Shown: positions 12,387 to 23,208 of the stretch, piece by piece
How positions within the stretch are numbered: position 1 is the stretch's first letter
How the letters are laid out: every line of letters begins with the position of its first letter
Assembly (NCBI GenBank): GCA_023105745.1
Contig: JALGQZ010000004.1
Location: 41,740,437 to 41,804,436, forward strand
DNA length: 64,000 bases
Source of the DNA: Austropuccinia psidii
Taxonomy: Eukaryota; Basidiomycota; Pucciniomycetes; Pucciniales; Sphaerophragmiaceae
Reading direction: 5' to 3'
Program-made: the position numbers and the translations under genes
Notes under the pieces: model-generated
Database searches by the model: none
The model's input: the letters and a program-made list of their open reading frames with translations, nothing else
Told to the model about the DNA's origin: nothing

Positions 12387-13740
12387 TTGAGATTAATATT
12401 CATTCTCCCCATTACAGAATGCCACCCCAACATTAATCAGCTTCAACAAATAAAGACTACTTCTTATCTGAAAAATTCAGGACATCTGAAAGCTGCTGAT
12501 TATCTAATAATAATAACTTGGATCAAAAGCAAGAAGAATTTTGAAGCTTGTTTTGGCTCTTCTGGAAAAACATCAATTGGAAGGCCCCCATTCTCAAAAA
12601 ATATTGGATTCCAATTAATGGCTAATGAGGTGGAAAAAAATCAAAAAATTGCTTGAAGCTGACCTCTAACAATATGAGGGATCAATGGCGAAATTACAAA
12701 AAAAGTATATATCTGCAAAACATTATGAGAAAAAAACAGGCTCAGGTATTACTAATAAAGACCTCAAGAAAAGGATTCAAACAATGATTCAAAAGATGGA
12801 ACCACTTTTCCCATTCTATTCACAGATGGATGAGCTATTTGGTAATAAACAAAATATAAAACCAATGGCAAATTTCAACTTCCCTGAGCTGGAAACAAAT
12901 GAGACTCTTGATGAAGATGAATTATTTATAAACAGCTAAGTATGTCTTATATTTTGTGACAAAACAATTTGGAGGATTGTACTCATTATCAAATCCATAG
13001 GTTTTTGAAGGGCAATTCAAACAGAAAGACATTACCAGCATAATTGGGATAAAAAAGAATGCAACCAGGAGCCCCAATGACAACTATATTCAAATGTATG
13101 AATTTCTCACAAATAGAGTAAGAGTGTCTCATTCAATAAATTCCTAAGGAGCTTATAACTCTATATTATATGTATGAATAAGGGAAAAAACCATGCAATA
13201 TCAATTTCATCTCAAATTGATCCAAGTATCACAATGGATATTAATAAGGAAATTGTTGTAGAAGAGAGCACATCTGCTTCAGTACAGAAAGAAAGTATTT
13301 CAACAACATCAGAAGCAATAATTAGACATTAATCAGTCAAGAGCTTAAATACACAAAGCTGGAATCAAATTGTGTACCCTCATATGCTTCAGTATTTATT
13401 GCAAGACAAGAAGGTGATTAATGAAAACAGATATTAGTTATCTTATATCTGAGTCTGACAGTTTTATTATATTAGGACATAGCAACAGTGATTCCGCCAA
13501 ATTGGAATGGGAAAAAAGAAGGTGGAAAGAAGAAAAAGAAGTTGAAAGCAAATGTCTCAAACAGGGGAAGATCATGAGCAAATTGAAATTAATGTTGAAA
13601 GAGAGAAAAAGGATAAAGAATTGGAATTTGAAGAAAAAAACTCAAAAAACAAAGTGATTTTGAAGCCAAAAAATTAAAACTTCAAATTGACTTGCAGCAT
13701 GAACAAAAAACAATGGATTTAATTATTGCAATATTACAAT
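12387..13740 (+). pseudogene. Myb/SANT-like DNA-binding protein relic (A)
   Basis: Resembles the Myb/SANT-like proteins with a NAM-associated-type C-terminus that are expanded in rust genomes and accompany HARBI1 transposases. Read in order: AADYLIIITWIKSKKNFEAC and FGSSGKTSIGRPP (about 12490-12585), MRDQWRNYKK at about 12675, a one-base frame change, then EKKTGSG, MEPLFPFYSQMDELFG and NIKPMANF (about 12720-12880). A coiled-coil-like end, AKLEWEKRRWKEEKEV, lies at about 13497. A likely 3' splice site (TTACAG) sits at 12411-12416. Stops at 12654 and elsewhere break it. In Harbinger systems this partner helps the transposase bind DNA; here it is dead. Confidence 0.72.
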
Positions 13741-14186
13741 AAAATCAGTCAGCAAATGAGCTTGAAAATATCATAAAGTTAATTATTAATGAATATTATT
13801 ATATATTTGTCTGTTTGGAGATTTGCATAAACTCTTTGTGTGTATATTGAATATATTACTATATTAGCTATCAGATTATACACACAATATGTGATATCAT
13901 AGTGGCTATACAACTATGTTTTTACATGCTGAAAAATATTAACTTGAAGTGAGATGTGAGACATCATTCTTATAAAAAGTTTTATTTTAAACTTAAGTAT
14001 TTTAATATAACTTTTTATTCACAAGATTACTTGGATAGTGTAAGTATGAGTGGGGATTTTATACAAAAAACAGATATCAAGATAATATCTATTGTTTTGA
14101 GGATGAAGCAATTCTGTCAAAAATTTATTTATGTTCATCATCACAAAAACAGACATTCTTCCATCTTTGAGAGATTTGAACAAATT
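13741..14186. other. Spacer, nothing recognised
   Basis: About 450 bp of AT-rich sequence between the Myb/SANT relic and the 3' end of the oxygenase relic on the other strand. No motif or repeat is seen. Confidence 0.5.
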
Positions 14187-14491
14187 CTAAGTCTTTTTTG
14201 AAATATTGATTGACATTGAGAGTCTTGTGAATTTCTGCCTTGAGCCACCATCTGGATATAATGTGAAATAATGGATAGTCTTGGCACACCATACCATATA
14301 GCATATTCCAGGGCTTTTTTCAGTAAAGTAAATACTTATTTCCTGATCAGGAAAAACACAATATTCATTGAGTAAATCATAATTTGAATCAGCATATGTG
14401 GAAGAATTTTTGATAATAGCAATGGAAAGCAAAAAAGCAAAGTCTGAAGTATCATTATCACAATGTGGAAAATTGAAAAACTCATTTAATG
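14187..14491 (-). pseudogene. Tet-like 2OG-Fe(II) oxygenase, C-terminal half
   Basis: Minus-strand relic of the Tet-like 2OG-Fe(II) oxygenase family that is greatly expanded in rust fungi. The frame carries an HxD iron ligand pair in FPHCDND, the late His in CAKTIHYFTLYPDGGS, and the 2-oxoglutarate Arg in FTRLSMSIN, spaced as in a double-stranded beta-helix dioxygenase. The frame is open across the target duplication TAATG into 25112-25507, so chromovirus element 2 landed inside this gene. Such enzymes oxidise methylated bases in the best-studied relatives; the substrate here is unknown. The stop lies at 14187. Confidence 0.72.
14487..14491. repeat. Target-site duplication of element 2, left
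   Basis: TAATG abuts the TGTGA start of the 5' LTR. The same five bases abut the 3' LTR end at 25112-25116. A 5-bp duplication is usual for Ty3/Gypsy integrases. Confidence 0.92.
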
Positions 14492-16689
14492 TGTGAACCT
14501 TGAGGTATATTTTACATACCCAAATAGGCCACAATTATCTTTAAAAATGAATTCTGAACTATGAATAACCCATAAGTCAATTGTATATTCAAAATTCATC
14601 ATTTTGTATTTCAGAAAAGATGAATAACCTTTTTGTGGGTAAGTAAATCCATGGATTTGAGGCCAGATTTTAATTCTACACAAAAATTCACCTAGGGTAA
14701 CTCCATAGAGTGAATAAGCTTAAATTAACTCTAAGAGGTGGTAATATGGAAAATACTTCAATACCACATAAAAGAGTTGTGAAAAATTTTGTTTTTCTCA
14801 ATTTCACGCCAAAATAATGGGAATGTGAGAAATCCCATGTTACATATACACTAAGAATAGTGTTATGCATGTTTGTGGCACTTGAAATTATGGTATTCTT
14901 TCATACACTTTTGGTACACCCATAGTGGATATCAGTCTTTAAACCTGAATTTCTATTTTGAGGTGAAAAATAGTCAAGGGGGACAAAAGACATCAAAGAG
15001 AGCCAGGGTACCCAAATTCTGACACCTCTGACGCGTGGATATCTCTAAATCTTTGATCCATGGCTGATCTTGGCCCAATTAGTATACTAAAAGATTTTGG
15101 GAACTTGGTTACCAAGTTAAAATCTCATCAAATCATAAGAAAATTGCAAATAAGCTGCTATTTTGACATGCCAACACTGCAAATATTAACTGTTTTACCG
15201 TGCAGTATATTGGTTATTTTGCACGGTATTAACTGTTTTACCATGAGGTATATCGGTTATTTTTCACAGTATAACAGATAGCAGTTAGCTTGTGCATGGG
15301 GTTTCTTGCGCATCCTCACCACACCTACACACAGTGCCCTCCAGTCCACCTCTGAGCTTCTCAAGGAAGTACTTCTTCATATCAATTTAGAAATACTTTG
15401 TTGACATTTGTCATTATTTTAGCATGGTATGAGAAATTTTTATAAATGAGTTAATTTTTGTAGTGCAAGGAGGTAAAGAGCAGTTTCGACTCCTGTAAAC
15501 ATGTCAATTCCTAATGATTTTTCATGGATAAGCCATGAAAGAGTAAACAAAAACCTTTTTGGACTATTATCCATTGATTTACCTCATAGCAACCAGTAAT
15601 ATAGTGCTATTTGCAATTCTACATAGAATTGAGGTAAAAAATTCAAAAATTCATTGAAAATACAATTCTTAATGAATCTTTACAAACATTTCAGTACCAA
15701 TTAAGAACAGTATCACTCATAAAGAAACTAAAAAGAATTACATTTTCATAGGTAAAATTAAAAGGCTTCCTTACAGTCCATTTTTGATAATTCCATGTGA
15801 AATACTGAATCTTCAAAAATTCACAGAAAATACAACCCAACATGAAATTTCCAATAACATTGATAAATTTGAGAAATTAATGTTTATTTTGAAATAAAAG
15901 AAGATTTACAGTTTTCACTCCTTTTATTCTTAATCATATCTGGGTTGTTAGTTACATAAAAGCATCAATTAAGTAATAAAATACATGACAACAAATGATG
16001 CAATCATTAATAAAAAAAAGATTATTGTTTTCTCACTCACTGGTTTTTCAGTTTTCTCCATGACATGCCCCTTTGAAGCTTTCTTAGACTTAAAAGAGGC
16101 CTCCTCTTGCTGTTTTTTCCAAAATCATCTTATTATCAAATTATACCATTATTACCAACAAGTAAGTATTAGTTAATCTTTTCTTAAAGTGTTTTATTCT
16201 TTCAGAATCAATCAGAAAGACATAAAATCATAGAAATAAGCTATATATTGTTTTAATATTGTTATAAATCAATTTTGATCTTTTAAATACACAATTACCT
16301 GTCAAATTTCTCTACTATCATCTTTCAATAAGTTCTTTGGAGTATTAGTGAGTGATTTCTCTTAATTCTTAAAGTTTTTCTCTGATAATAGTTTTCTTCA
16401 AGAGTTCTCTTTATAATTGTTCTTATAAAAGATAATTCTATATTGAAATAACTTTATTATTTTAATAAAGAAGTTTTTTCTTTTTAAATTCTTCTTGTAA
16501 TTGATTCTTGTAGACAATTACTTCTTACTGTTATAATCACTAGTAGTGTATAACAAGTAAAAGAAAGAAATAAATAATTATTTATTTAATTGTGGTTATA
16601 ATAATTTTTATTATTACATTTCATAAGAACAGTCATAGTACTGTTGATTAATGGTAATATTATCAACAGTTTCATAGACAAATCTTACA
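14492..16689 (+). repeat. 5' LTR of element 2
   Basis: A 2198-bp LTR starting TGTGAACCTTGAGG and ending ATCTTACA. It is 295 bp longer than its partner because of a block at 15169-15463 that the 3' LTR lacks. The end of this LTR plus the primer site is repeated 105 bp downstream. Confidence 0.93.
15169..15463. repeat. 295-bp block present only in the 5' LTR of element 2
   Basis: The sequence resumes in register with the 3' LTR at TGCAAGGAGG (15464), and the block begins TGCCAA, so short TGCNAA direct repeats mark both edges. The block contains two tandem 43-bp units (15185-15227 and 15228-15270) that match at most positions. Unit 1 has a perfect 8-bp inverted repeat, ACCGTGCA (15197-15204) against TGCACGGT (15220-15227). 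It is either an insertion in one LTR after integration or a deletion from the other. Confidence 0.85.
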
Positions 16690-16810
16690 TTTGGGGGCTT
16701 GGCTGGGAAATTTTATCCATAGACTTGGCTTTAATCATATTATAGACTTCATTTTTTTTGCTCTAAAAAACTGCTATACCTACCAAATCTTACATTTGGG
16801 GGCTTGGCTG
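16679..16810 (+). promoter_or_regulatory. Primer site of element 2, duplicated
   Basis: The 27 bases that span the LTR end and the primer block (16679-16705) are repeated exactly at 16784-16810. The block reads TTACA, then TTTGGGGGCTTGGCTG. The second copy continues GTGTTTTT as in element 1, so it may be the original junction. The primer tRNA is not identified. Confidence 0.7.
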
Positions 16811-17386
16811 TGTTTTTTTTTGAACCTTGTACCCTCAATTAATATATTTTTGAGCTCTGAAATATATTAATTTAATAATTTTCTCTCTCAATTTGAAGTT
16901 AAAATCATTTTTACTTTTGAAATTGCCTTTGAAATATTTTTAATTGAGGAATTTGGTTTAATTTTATACTGTTTTTACACATGGCTTTTTAACATCCAAA
17001 AACTTATAAAATTATTCTTTGAGTTACTCTGAATTAATTTTAAGTTCAAATTCTTAAATTTTAATGTTTTTTCTTTAAAAAGAATCATTTTTTCATATTA
17101 AAAAATAATAAAACTTATAAAAAAATCTTAAAAGCATAAAAAATAACAAATTTTGTTCTTTTATCAATTTGTTTGAGTCTATTCAATAAAGTACAGTGCA
17201 GCTGGTAATAAGCTCAGTAAGATAGATATTACTAGTCCAGAATCTTCAGAAGCAGACTCTGAATAAGGAATTGAATTACAAATTTCCAAAAGAGGCACGT
17301 TATTTGGAACAGAAAAATCACAACAACCACCAAAAGGTGTGTTTCTCTGTCTTTATCTTTCATCTTCTATTAAATTGATGTGAAAA

Positions 17387-19210
17387 ATGGTGCATACCAG
17401 AAATGGAAGAAACTATTCAATCCAACAAGATGGATGTGGACAAGGAAGAGGAAAGACTAGGGCCATATCTGGAAAGTCTTCCTCAAGAAAGACATGTCTG
17501 GAGGATGCCAGAGTTGCCCCCCATTCCCCAAGGTCTGTACCCACAAACTTTGACGTGAACTCTGAGACTGAACTAATTGAAGGTAATATTTTAAAGCATG
17601 AACCATTTCCAAGTGGCAGAAATAGAAATATATTTGTCCCAATACAAAACCTTTTTCAGAGAAGCAAAATAAGAGGAGTGGGAAATATGCCCAAGCCTTT
17701 GGCAGGGGGCCATGAACTCCTACTTACACATCAAGAGCTTTTTGGGTGAGGAGAAGACCATAGAGCTCTTAGGAGGGTTGAGACCACTTAATTTCAAAGA
17801 CAAGGTCAAAAAGATAAAGAATTGGTTGAATAACCAAAGTCTTTTATCCATAGACCAGAAGAAGGAACAGGAAATGACTCCAGCTTTGGAGAAAGAAGGT
17901 CCAGTGGCATCTACCAGCTCCAGAAGTGTCCAAAGATAAGCCCAAAGGACCTCAGAAGAAGCAGAGAGGGCCAAAGAACAATCAAGAAAAGGGCAAAGGA
18001 AAAGCCAATTGGAACAGACCTTACCCACAGGGGTACAAGATCCCCAAATTGGAGCCTTTAGCAGTGGACAGTGTCTTCAATATGGCCAGAACTCTCACGG
18101 AATTCACAGCCAAGGATAAGGAAATGATGAACAGGAATTTTACACACAAATAATAAAGGAAATACACTTTTTTAAAACTAGTATTAATGTAGAACTTGGT
18201 AAAATTTATGCAAAGTTAACTAAAATAAGATTAGATATCAATGACATGAAAAATAATAACAAACATTCTGCTGAATCCCATAAGTCTACAATTTCCAAAC
18301 TTGAATTAATCTCCAATAAATGTGACAAGCTTGAGAGTAAATATCAAGTCCAAGATGATGAAATGAAAGATCTTTCCACTACAAACATTAATTACCAGCT
18401 TAAAATTCTGAAAAAATCATGTTTTAACAGTAGTTAATAATACCAATCAATCTGACATACATTTGACAAGGAGTGACAGTGAAAGGCAGAAATTGAAAGA
18501 TCAAATACTTGCACATGTAGAGCAAATTCATAAGAGTTATTGACCAAATCCACATATGCAAAGACATTCCACACCTTTGACTGAAGAGAAACGTTCAGTA
18601 AAAGGAAGTCTAAACCCTTTTCTAGGAGAGAATGCTATCGTTGGAAAGGATATTCCCAAATTAGAAGAATTGCCAACATTCTCTGGTTAAGGAGAATACA
18701 ACTGTATTGAGCTCATAAGAACAATTGATATGTTGCAAGAAGATTTTAATATACCTGATGAAATAATAGTGGGTAAATTGCATTCCTTGTTTACCAGAAC
18801 TGCAAAGAAATGGTATTACAAAATGAGACAAGATCATGGAAAACATGATTGGCCTTGGTGGAAATCAGAAGTAATAACCAAATGGGCCAACGATTCTCAG
18901 AGCTTTAAAATGGAAAATTCTTTTGAAAGTGCCATTTTTAACTCAGAAAAATATAAACCACTTACTTGGTTCCTCAAACAGAAAGACAGATTGTCTGCCT
19001 TACACCCAGATATGTCTGACTCAATGATTAATATGAAAATATTAAGAACATGTGGAGGAGAACTAGAACATGCTATCAAGTGAATATGTGTAGAACCCTG
19101 TTCATCAGAAGACTACATTGATGCCATGGAAGGTATCATCACTAGAACAAGAATTGGAAAAACTTGGACTAGAGCCCCTATAAAGTCCAAGATGGTCCCA
19201 AAGATTTCCA
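17387..19210 (+). pseudogene. gag: gag, element 2
   Basis: Gag relic in at least three frames. 17387-17749 opens with MVHTRNGRNYS and is rich in Gly, Arg and Ser. 17926-18153 is a Lys/Pro/Gln-rich linker. 18246-18437 looks like a coiled coil. The capsid core from about 18655 reads PKLEELPTFSG, has a stop at 18689, then runs 18730-19083 with TAKKWYYKMRQDHGKHDWPW and LTWFLKQKDRLSALHPDM, ending at TGA 19081. The core is colinear with that of element 1 (same WPWWKS block), so the two families share ancestry. Confidence 0.88.
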
Positions 19211-19213
19211 GAT

Positions 19214-19944
19214 ATGACAAGAGACCTGAAAATCCTGAAGTGTCATAAATGTGGGAGTACCTCAAATTTAGCCAACACTTGCACCAAAAAGACAAAAATC
19301 AATGAAGTTCAAATAATTGGAGAAGTACAGTATACTGAAGAGAAAGAAGAATCTGACCAATATTCTGCAGTCTCTGATGAAACACTAGTAGAAGATTATT
19401 CTATTGAGAAAATTACAGCTTTCTTTGAAGTCACAGAAGTCCATACTCACTTACCACAGTATAGTGAGGATTGCTATAACCTGATCAATATCCAAGATGC
19501 CAGAATGTGTAAGACTAAAACTGCTAGAGGCAAGGGACACACTGCCAGAGAATCTTGTATTACATCAGAATTAATAAATGATGTTGAAGCAAAAGTCAAT
19601 CTAGACACAGGGGCATTTTGCACTTGTATAGGCAAGGACTACCTGAATGAAAAAACCATCTGTTAACTATAGAAGAGGTTCAATTTAGTAGTGCCAGTAA
19701 TAATATGTACTCTTTGGGCATATTGGACAATGGCATTGTATTTCCATATCCTTCAGGAAGTGTAAGAATGAAAACAGAGATAGTAGTAATGGTCAATTGT
19801 ACATCTCAACATATCATTCTTGGAAATGATTACTTGAATATTTATGGTATTGACATCAATAACCATACAGAAAGATATTTTACAATTGAAGAAAATAAAA
19901 GACAAAAATTTGCCTTTTCCAATATACCAAAAAAATATCAATAG
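19214..19944 (+). pseudogene. pro: zinc knuckle and aspartic protease, element 2
   Basis: 19214-19666 starts just before a zinc knuckle, CHKCGSTSNLANTC, in which Asn replaces the usual His of the CCHC pattern, so metal binding is probably lost. The protease active site, LDTGAFCTCIGKDYL, follows near 19601. The frame ends at TAA 19664 and the protease continues in another frame at 19705-19944 with ILGNDYLNIYGIDINNH. Confidence 0.86.
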
Positions 19945-21426
19945 TATCTTCAAATAAAGATACTTATAAGGAAGAATTTGTGATAGATCAACTTGTTGAA
20001 GCACAAATTAATCCATCATTGTCACCGAAAATGAGGAAGGAACTTGTTAATGTATTGTACACATAAAAAAATGCTTTTGATTCTGATAATGAACCATTAG
20101 GCGCTATTAAAGGGAATGAAGTTGATATTACTATTAATATTGGAACACCATATTCTCCAGTACTTAGGAGACCAGCTTATCCAGCCAGTCCCAGAGCTAG
20201 AGAAGCCTTAGAAAAACATATCCAAGAGTTGATCCAACTAGGTGTACTAAGGAAAGTAGACCATAATGAGGAAGTTGAGGTGACAACACCTGTTATTATT
20301 GCTTGGCACAATGATAAATCTAGAATGGTTGGAGATTTTTGAGCACTGAATACCTACACAGTTCCAGATAGGTATCCAATTCCTAGAATCCAAGAAGATT
20401 TGACCCAATTGTCTAAAGCCAAGTATATAACATCCATGGATGCATTGAAAGGCTTTCAAAAAGAAAATTTGATGCCAAAAACCAAGAAGTTACTTGGAAT
20501 TATCACTCACTGTGGTATTCATGAGTATCTTAGAATGCCATTTGGCATTAAAAATGCACCACCCATTACCAAAGAATTATGAATACTATATTCCCCACAG
20601 AATTATCTGGAGGATGGCTTATCATTTATATTGATGATATTATCATATTTTCTGACTCATGGTATTTGCACCTTGAAAGAATTGCAAGAGTACTTGACAA
20701 GATTACAGGGGTGAATATGAAGATTTAACTCAAGAGATGTAACTTTGGCTTTGAAGAACTTAAGGCTTTAGGACATGTTGTTTCTAGGTTAAGCTTGGGC
20801 ATTTACAAAAATAAAGTTTCAGAAGTGTTGCTTAAGCCAATACCCCAGATTAAAAAAGAAATGATGTCTTTTCTTGGATGTTCAAGTTATTACAGGAAAC
20901 ACCTGAAAGACTTTGCAATTCTAGCCAAATCACTCTATATAATCTGTGATCAACAGACAATATTTGAGATGACACAGGAAAGGATTAAAGCTTATGAGAA
21001 GGTAAGGAAAGCCCTTACAGAAGAAACTTTACTCCCCATTCCTGACTTGAATATACCTTTTAAATTGTACATTTATGCATGTGGAGATGGATTAGGGGCA
21101 GCCCTACATCAAGTCCAAATTATTCATGAAAAACCTACAGAAGGACAAGTTTGCTAAATCTCAAGACAAATCAAACCAAAAGAAGCCAGACAGAGTGCTT
21201 ATGTTTGGTATGGGAACTTGAGAAATTACACTATTATCTTGATGGCAGTGTTTTTGAAGTGATAACTGACTGTAATTCCGTGAAATCACTTCTTAACATG
21301 CAAACTCCCAACAGACATATGTTGATATGGCAAATGGCCATTCAAGAATATAGAGGTAACATGACTATAGTCCATAAGGCAGGAAAAGTTCACAAGAATT
21401 CTGATGGACTTAGCAGGTGGGCATGA
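19945..21426 (+). pseudogene. pol: reverse transcriptase and RNase H, element 2
   Basis: RT relic. The blocks are colinear with element 1: VEVTTPVIIAWHNDKSRMVG with TGA replacing Arg in the next block (20341), DRYPIPRIQ, TSMDALKGF, MPFGIKNAP, and the catalytic IYIDDIIIFSDSW at about 20618-20656. The frame changes near 20570 and again near 20725. RNase H follows, with LGAALHQVQ near 21096, [20 protein letters not shown] near 21220, and DGLSRW near 21402. Frames and stops rule out activity. Confidence 0.9.
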
Positions 21427-22895
21427 TCCAATACTCCTGATAACCCAGCTTATTTACCTTTGGAAGCAGAACCACAGACTCCAATTGAGGGAATAAACAT
21501 AACCAATATTGGGACTTAATTCTTTGAAGAAGACAGAGAATCTTATAAGCAGAAGAAGAACTGCCATATCTTGACTTCCTTGTTAGATAAAGACTGAAAA
21601 GATACATCTTTAGTAAATTCACTGAATGAGGTTTAGAAAAATTCCTATTCTGAAGGAAGATTTCACTTGTTTGATGGAATAATTTACCACAGAACCAAAC
21701 ATTATTGTGTAATGACATTGTGTAGCAGATTGCTTATCAATACCATTCTTCATGAATGCCATGATAGAATATAATCTGGACACCTGTCAGAAGGCAGAAC
21801 ACTTGAAAAAGTGAAAAACTATGCATGGTGGTAATCTTGAAGAAAAGAAACCATTGAATATTGTCATACCTGTGACAGATCCCAAAAAGCAAACAGGAGT
21901 ACAGGCAAGAAATTTGGACTGATGATTCATATTCAAGAACCAAAATCCCCTTGGGAAGCTGTTCATATGGATTGGGATACAGCACTTCCTTCAAGTGGTG
22001 ACAAAAGTTATAATGCTTGTTTAGTCATTGTAGACAGATATAGCAAGACTCCCATATTCTTACCATGTCATAAAGATGACACTGCTATTAATACAGCTCT
22101 TCTTCTATGGAGTGGAGTTATTTCTCATACAGGATTATTCAAGAATATCATAAATACAGAGATCCCAAGCTCACATCTGCATTTTGGACCAATTTTCACA
22201 GATTTTTTGGGACTAAGTTATCATTCTCAACAGCATATCACCCTCAAACAGATGGACTAACAGAGAGAATGATTCAAACCTTAGAAGACATGATCAGGAG
22301 ATTCTGTGCTTATGGGTTAGAATTCAAAGATTCAGATGGCTTTACCCATGACTGGTTCACTCTAATACCTGCATTGGAATTGGAATATAAGACATCAGTC
22401 CATTATTCTACAGGTCAAACTCCTGCTATGTTAGCAAAAGGATAGAATTCAAGACTCCCAACAGACACACTGAGGAAAGACTTGATTGACATCCATCCTA
22501 CAGCTTCCAGCTTCAATATAATCCTTCATAAAGTGAAACATCATTCAAAAAGGAGTATGGATGATGCTTTTGACTATGCAAAACAGAAGTGGGACAAGAG
22601 TCACAAGGTACCAGACTCCAAATTAGGGGACCTAGTTCTAGTTTTGACCTTGAATTTTAATGATATCAAAGGCCCAAAGAAGCTTAAAGATTCCTATGTA
22701 GAACCTTTTGTTATTGTTGCCTTACAGGGAACCAATGCAGTTCAAGTGGAATTGAGTGGTGAATTACAAAATAAACACCCCACATTTCCAGTCAGCTTGA
22801 TAAAACCTTATCAACAATCTGAAAAAGAATTGTTTCCTTTAAGCAACCCAACTCCTTTGACTGTACCACCAGTGGAACAGAGGGAAGACAAATAG
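21427..22895 (+). pseudogene. pol: integrase, element 2
   Basis: Integrase relic. The zinc domain is seen as ECHDRI...GHLSEGRTLE and a C-x2-R-S variant in which the last Cys is Ser (near 21870). The core has VHMDWDTALPSSGDKSYNAC, then a frame change near 22140, a damaged second-Asp block, and [14 protein letters not shown] with the Glu intact near 22260. The C-terminal part, 22482-22895, includes LNFNDIKGPKKLKDSYVEPF and HPTFPVSLIKPY. Confidence 0.9.
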
Positions 22896-23065
22896 ATAAA
22901 GAAATTCATTAAAGAATAGAGACTTGGGGGTAAAAATCAAAGAGAATATCTTGTCAGATATAGAAATCTGGGACATGAAGATGAATGGCTGGCAGAATCA
23001 GGAATACCTGACTCAGATAAGCTCTTACAAAGATTTAGACATGAACAAAGGCCACAAGCCTGAAT
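22896..23065 (+). pseudogene. pol: chromodomain-like end of Pol, element 2
   Basis: After a stop at 22893 the frame continues with a Gly/Lys-rich stretch, then REYLVRYRNLGHEDEWLAES (about 22939-23000) and a short tail. The YLVRYRN...EWL pattern is that of chromovirus chromodomains. Confidence 0.8.
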
Positions 23066-23194
23066 ATTTCTATAAATGTGCTTAGATTTACTTGATCTGT
23101 GTAAATGTAAAGAGGTTGGACAGTGGAAATTAACCCCCTTTGGGGCCTTTTTCTTCTTGATATCATTAATAAAACTGTAGCACAATTTTATTTT

Positions 23195-23208
23195 TTGGTG
23201 GGAGGGAA
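23195..23208 (+). promoter_or_regulatory. Polypurine tract, element 2
   Basis: TTGGTGGGAGGGAA ends exactly at the 3' LTR start and shares the GGGAGGG core with element 1. Confidence 0.8.
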
